Of a stretch of 16,098 nucleotides of DNA, positions 13,658 through 16,098 are shown one piece after another. The stretch covers positions 1 through 16,098 of the forward strand of contig JBDTZF010000059.1 of assembly GCA_040005265.1 (NCBI GenBank), read 5' to 3'. Position numbers and translations under genes: made by a program. Origin of the DNA: JBDTZF01 sp040005265 (lineage in GTDB: Bacteria; Verrucomicrobiota; Verrucomicrobiia; Chthoniobacterales; UBA10450). A model generated the notes under the pieces. It saw nothing but the letters and a program-made list of their open reading frames with translations, was not told where the DNA came from and did not search any database. Within the stretch, counting starts at the first letter, position 1. The number at the start of each line of letters is the position of its first letter.

Positions 13658-13753
13658 AAGCATATTTCCGTTAAATCAGTTACAAGTCCGGCATCTATAA
13701 TCGTTCGCAAAACGATCGCTTTTGCCGTCAACGATGTGGATGGCGCGATAAAC

Positions 13754-14485
13754 TCACGCGATTTGTTCAACGGGAACAAACGATTTCAAGCTAGCCGCTG
13801 CAATCGTTTGCAACATCGATCGGAAGATTCTCACCCCGTCCATACTCCCAAGACGAGCGTCGGACGCTCTGTCGGGGTGCGGCATTAAACCGAAAACATT
13901 CCGCTCGCGATTGCAAATACCGGCAATGTTATCGATCGAACCGTTAGGATTCGCCTCCGGAACCACCTGCCCGGCCCTGTCTGCGTAACGCAATATCACC
14001 TGGCGATTGCGATTCAATTCCTCCAGCGTCGGCGCGTCGGCAAAAAAACAACCTTCGCCGTGAGCAAGAGGAAGCCGCAACAGCGATCCCTGCGGACAGC
14101 CCTGGGTAAAGGGTGAATCGGTCACTTCCACGCGGGTGGTGACCATGTCACAAACGAATCGCAGAGAGCGATTACGCACGAGAGCGCCGGGCAACAGACC
14201 CGCCTCGCAAAGAACTTGGAAACCATTGCACGTGCCGAGCACGAGTTTGCCTTCTCTGGCATCGCTCACTACCGCCTGCATAATCGGTGAAAAACGAGCA
14301 ATGGCGCCGCAACGCAGATAATCGCCATAGGCAAATCCGCCGGGCAAGACAATCGCCTCGAAGTTGCGGAGCGATGTTTCCTTGTGCCAAACGTATTCGG
14401 CCTTCAAACCTTCGATCCCGTTGATGGCTGCGACGCAATCCTGGTCACAATTCGAGCCGGGAAATTGGATTACGGCGAACTTCAT
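13754..14485 (-). CDS. purQ: Phosphoribosylformylglycinamidine synthase, glutaminase subunit PurQ
   Basis: PurQ is the class I glutamine amidotransferase subunit of FGAM synthase, the fourth step of purine synthesis; it supplies ammonia to the PurL subunit. The 243-residue product has the N-terminal KFAVIQFPGSNCDQD, the oxyanion segment LPGGFAYGDYLRCGAIA, and the nucleophile elbow LGTCNGFQ with Cys86. The His of the triad is His203 in GLMPHPDRA. The acidic residue after the His is Asp, where many PurQ proteins have Glu (MPHPER). AHGEGCFFAD is also typical. The start at 14485 (complement) gives the normal N-terminus, preceded by a GAAATAGAAG purine stretch. No purS or purL is adjacent within the window. 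Its 170-base upstream region is highly structured. Confidence 0.95.
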   Translation of the reverse strand: MKFAVIQFPGSNCDQDCVAAINGIEGLKAEYVWHKETSLRNFEAIVLPGGFAYGDYLRCGAIARFSPIMQAVVSDAREGKLVLGTCNGFQVLCEAGLLPGALVRNRSLRFVCDMVTTRVEVTDSPFTQGCPQGSLLRLPLAHGEGCFFADAPTLEELNRNRQVILRYADRAGQVVPEANPNGSIDNIAGICNRERNVFGLMPHPDRASDARLGSMDGVRIFRSMLQTIAAASLKSFVPVEQIA

Positions 14486-14527
14486 CTTCTATTTCTAAGC
14501 CCAGCGCGAACAGAATTCACCTTCAGA

Positions 14528-14566
14528 TTTGCTGCGAAAAGAACACGTCATTTTTCTCGCAGCAAA
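14528..14566 (-). other. Stem-loop in the purQ leader (hairpin C)
   Basis: TTTGCTGCGA (14528-14537) and TCGCAGCAAA (14557-14566) pair perfectly over 10 bases. The A-rich and T-rich inner flanks can extend the stem with a bulge. It ends 42 bases before the purQ start on the minus strand and is not followed by a T-run, so a 5'-leader structure is as likely as a terminator. Confidence 0.55.
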
Positions 14567-14578
14567 CCGGCGTTGTTT

Positions 14579-14646
14579 GACGGCCGCGAAACGTTTCCGC
14601 TTCGCGATGGATCGGCCGTCCACGCGTTCCCGCGCAGACGGCGATC
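14579..14646 (-). other. Two overlapping, mutually exclusive GNRA-capped hairpins after the dockerin gene (A and B)
   Basis: In minus-strand RNA sense, hairpin A (14646 to 14610) begins 9 bases after the dockerin-gene stop. It has 11 continuous pairs, two of them G-U, under a GGAA loop, then 5 more pairs past a single bulged C. Hairpin B (14620 to 14579) has an 8-pair outer stem (GACGGCCG/CGGCCGTC), an 8-base bulge, and a 7-pair inner stem CGAAGCG/CGTTTCG under a GAAA loop. They share 14610-14620, so only one can form at a time. The G-U pairs become mismatches on the plus strand, favouring a minus-strand transcript. No T-run follows either one. Confidence 0.55.
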
Positions 14647-14655
14647 AACATTTGT

Positions 14656-16098
14656 TTACGGCAATGCCGTGCCAATCTTGGCTTTGATCTGCGCTGTATC
14701 CGTAGCGTTGATTGCGCCGTTGGCATTGATATCTGAACGGAAATTCGTCCCATCGACCACATGACCAATCCGAGATTTGGTTTGCGACACATCAGTAGAA
14801 TTTACTGCACCATTCGCGTTGCTATCTCCAATCAACATGCTCATAGGAATCACTATGTTGCCTGAACTGTTTACGCCAAACAGCGTGACATTTAGTGTCT
14901 GGGCGTTGGTTACGTTCGTGAGCGGCACTGTTACTGTGTTTCCACTGACTGTGACGAGTCCACCGTTGCTCACGCCGCCACTTCCAATAACGCCACTGCC
15001 CGATGTCACCTGAGCCTGGGGGCTCCCGTTTACCGCAACGGAAGTCGGGAAAGTAGCGATGATCTGATAATCGTTCGTCGCTCCGCCCGAGCGGCATTCA
15101 ATCCCCGGAGTTCCAGAAAGCGGTAAATTAACGTCGAAGTTACCCGACCCGCCGTGTGTCTTGCGCGAGACGATGCTCGTTGGCGCCAGCACGGGGCCCG
15201 AAGGAAGCGGCCAGGCATAGGCCCCCCGGCCACGCGTCCAGAGGGAGAGTGTGGTGGATCCGCGGTCAATCTGCATGTCCCAGACCATCATGTTTGGCAG
15301 TCCATTATTGAATCGATTCCACACGGGAGATGCCGCTGTGACATCGTCGGTGTAGTAAAGTCCGAAATCTGAGCCGGCAAACACCTGCTGCGGGAAGTTG
15401 GGATTTACGATGATCGAATCGACCGGGATATCCGGAAGATTGCCGGATTTATCCTGCCAGGTTGGCGAGGCGCAGTTCGCGTCGCAGACTACCCGGAAGA
15501 CATGGCCCGGAGTGGTTGGTGTATTGGCATTGAAGCCGCCGACCGCAGCGTAGCCCACGGGGACATTGGCTGCGGGCACGGTGGGATCAAGCGCGATCCC
15601 GAGAACAGGTCTATTGGGCAAAATGGCGTTGCTCAAGGTAACGTTGACCCAGTTAGCCTGGCTCGCTACACCAGTGCCGAGGTTAAAGCCGATCCAGACG
15701 TTGCCGTCATTCGTGCCAACAATTCCAACGCTTTGATATTTCGGCGAGTACTTAACTTGATTAATAAACGAGCGGTTGCCCAGCGTCCCTTTGGTCAGAT
15801 TTTGGGTCGAAGGATTATTCGTAATATACCATGTCACCGTGGTGGGAGCGTTGCCGGTAACCGTCTCCCAAACTCTGGTACTCGCAGCAATCAAGTGACC
15901 GCAACCGCCGCTCGTGCCCGCGACCGGGCAATCATCGCCACCGGAAACGCCGCCATGGAAAAGATCGTACGGCAGAATGAACGACTGAGTATCGCCGGTC
16001 CAACCGCCGGTCTTGGTAGACCACGCCGCGCCGGAGGCCGTGCAGTTACTAATGCAACGCCCAAGCGAACCGCTATTATTCCCCTGCCAGAAGCGAAG
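14656..16098 (-). CDS. Large beta-propeller-like protein with C-terminal dockerin-like domain (5' end outside window)
   Basis: The minus-strand frame is open from the window edge to TAA at 14658-14656, giving 480 visible residues; the TTG at 15894 is internal. Visible repeats such as VGIVGTNDGNVWIGFNLG and DSIIVNPNFPQQVFAGSDFG, followed by LYYTDDVTAASPVWNRFNNG, resemble BNR/Asp-box or sortilin-like beta-propeller blades (phrases of the 'predicted value ... in reality' type). Then comes a Ser/Gly/Thr/Val-rich beta-sandwich-like region. The last 58 residues hold two calcium-loop repeats, DSNANGAVNSTD (425-436) and DINANGAINATD (from 456), each followed by a helix, as in type I dockerins. Several cysteines suggest an extracellular protein. 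It may act on polysaccharide or at the surface; no catalytic residues can be assigned. It lies 170 bases upstream of purQ, an unlikely operon partner. Confidence 0.8.
   Translation of the reverse strand, partial: LRFWQGNNSGSLGRCISNCTASGAAWSTKTGGWTGDTQSFILPYDLFHGGVSGGDDCPVAGTSGGCGHLIAASTRVWETVTGNAPTTVTWYITNNPSTQNLTKGTLGNRSFINQVKYSPKYQSVGIVGTNDGNVWIGFNLGTGVASQANWVNVTLSNAILPNRPVLGIALDPTVPAANVPVGYAAVGGFNANTPTTPGHVFRVVCDANCASPTWQDKSGNLPDIPVDSIIVNPNFPQQVFAGSDFGLYYTDDVTAASPVWNRFNNGLPNMMVWDMQIDRGSTTLSLWTRGRGAYAWPLPSGPVLAPTSIVSRKTHGGSGNFDVNLPLSGTPGIECRSGGATNDYQIIATFPTSVAVNGSPQAQVTSGSGVIGSGGVSNGGLVTVSGNTVTVPLTNVTNAQTLNVTLFGVNSSGNIVIPMSMLIGDSNANGAVNSTDVSQTKSRIGHVVDGTNFRSDINANGAINATDTAQIKAKIGTALP

Noticed and set aside
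13655..13888. Plus-strand 77-codon frame with TTG start overlapping the purQ 3' end
   Set aside because: It is antisense to purQ for over half its length, has a poor start and shows no domain.
1..16098. CRISPR arrays, toxin-antitoxin pairs, insertion sequences, phage genes or a defence island
   Set aside because: None of the real reading frames matches such families, and no direct-repeat array, transposase or integrase is present; the window is essentially core genome.

Overview
The window looks like a chromosomal housekeeping segment of a moderately GC-rich, Gram-negative-type bacterium. The most likely source is the Verrucomicrobiota, possibly a soil lineage related to Chthoniobacterales. 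This assignment is inference. It rests on the gene order, the interspersed palindromic repeats, a secreted protein ending in a dockerin-like domain, and the look of the small secreted proteins. No search was possible.

Positions 1-6153 (plus strand) are a translation/RNA-maturation cluster: the 3' end of nusA, then infB, rbfA, a DHH-family oligoribonuclease (nrnA type), truB and ribF. rbfA/nrnA and nrnA/truB overlap and are probably translationally coupled. Two different imperfect palindromic repeats sit inside this cluster, one just before rbfA and one just before ribF. Both downstream genes lack a convincing Shine-Dalgarno sequence.

Positions 6296-9848 (plus) hold a membrane-bound proton-pumping pyrophosphatase with the potassium-independent signature, a small conserved-looking gene of unknown function, and a metallo-beta-lactamase-fold hydrolase. 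A tRNA-Gln(CUG) follows and converges with tadA (minus), the enzyme that makes inosine at the tRNA wobble position. tadA is divergent from a secreted SYLF-domain protein. After that come a small basic secreted protein of unknown function and tyrS. tyrS ends at a strong hairpin that may be bidirectional.

Positions 13012-16098 are on the minus strand: an SRPBCC-like protein, purQ, and the 3' part of a large secreted beta-propeller-like protein with a C-terminal dockerin-like domain whose start lies beyond the window. The 170 bases between the last gene and purQ pack three strong hairpins. Two of them are mutually exclusive, and their G-U pairs indicate a minus-strand RNA. This is the most unusual non-coding signal here.

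I see no CRISPR array, insertion sequence, prophage or defence system. Most of the window is ordinary core genome. The points worth following are the structured purQ leader, the two repeat families, and three poorly characterised small proteins.
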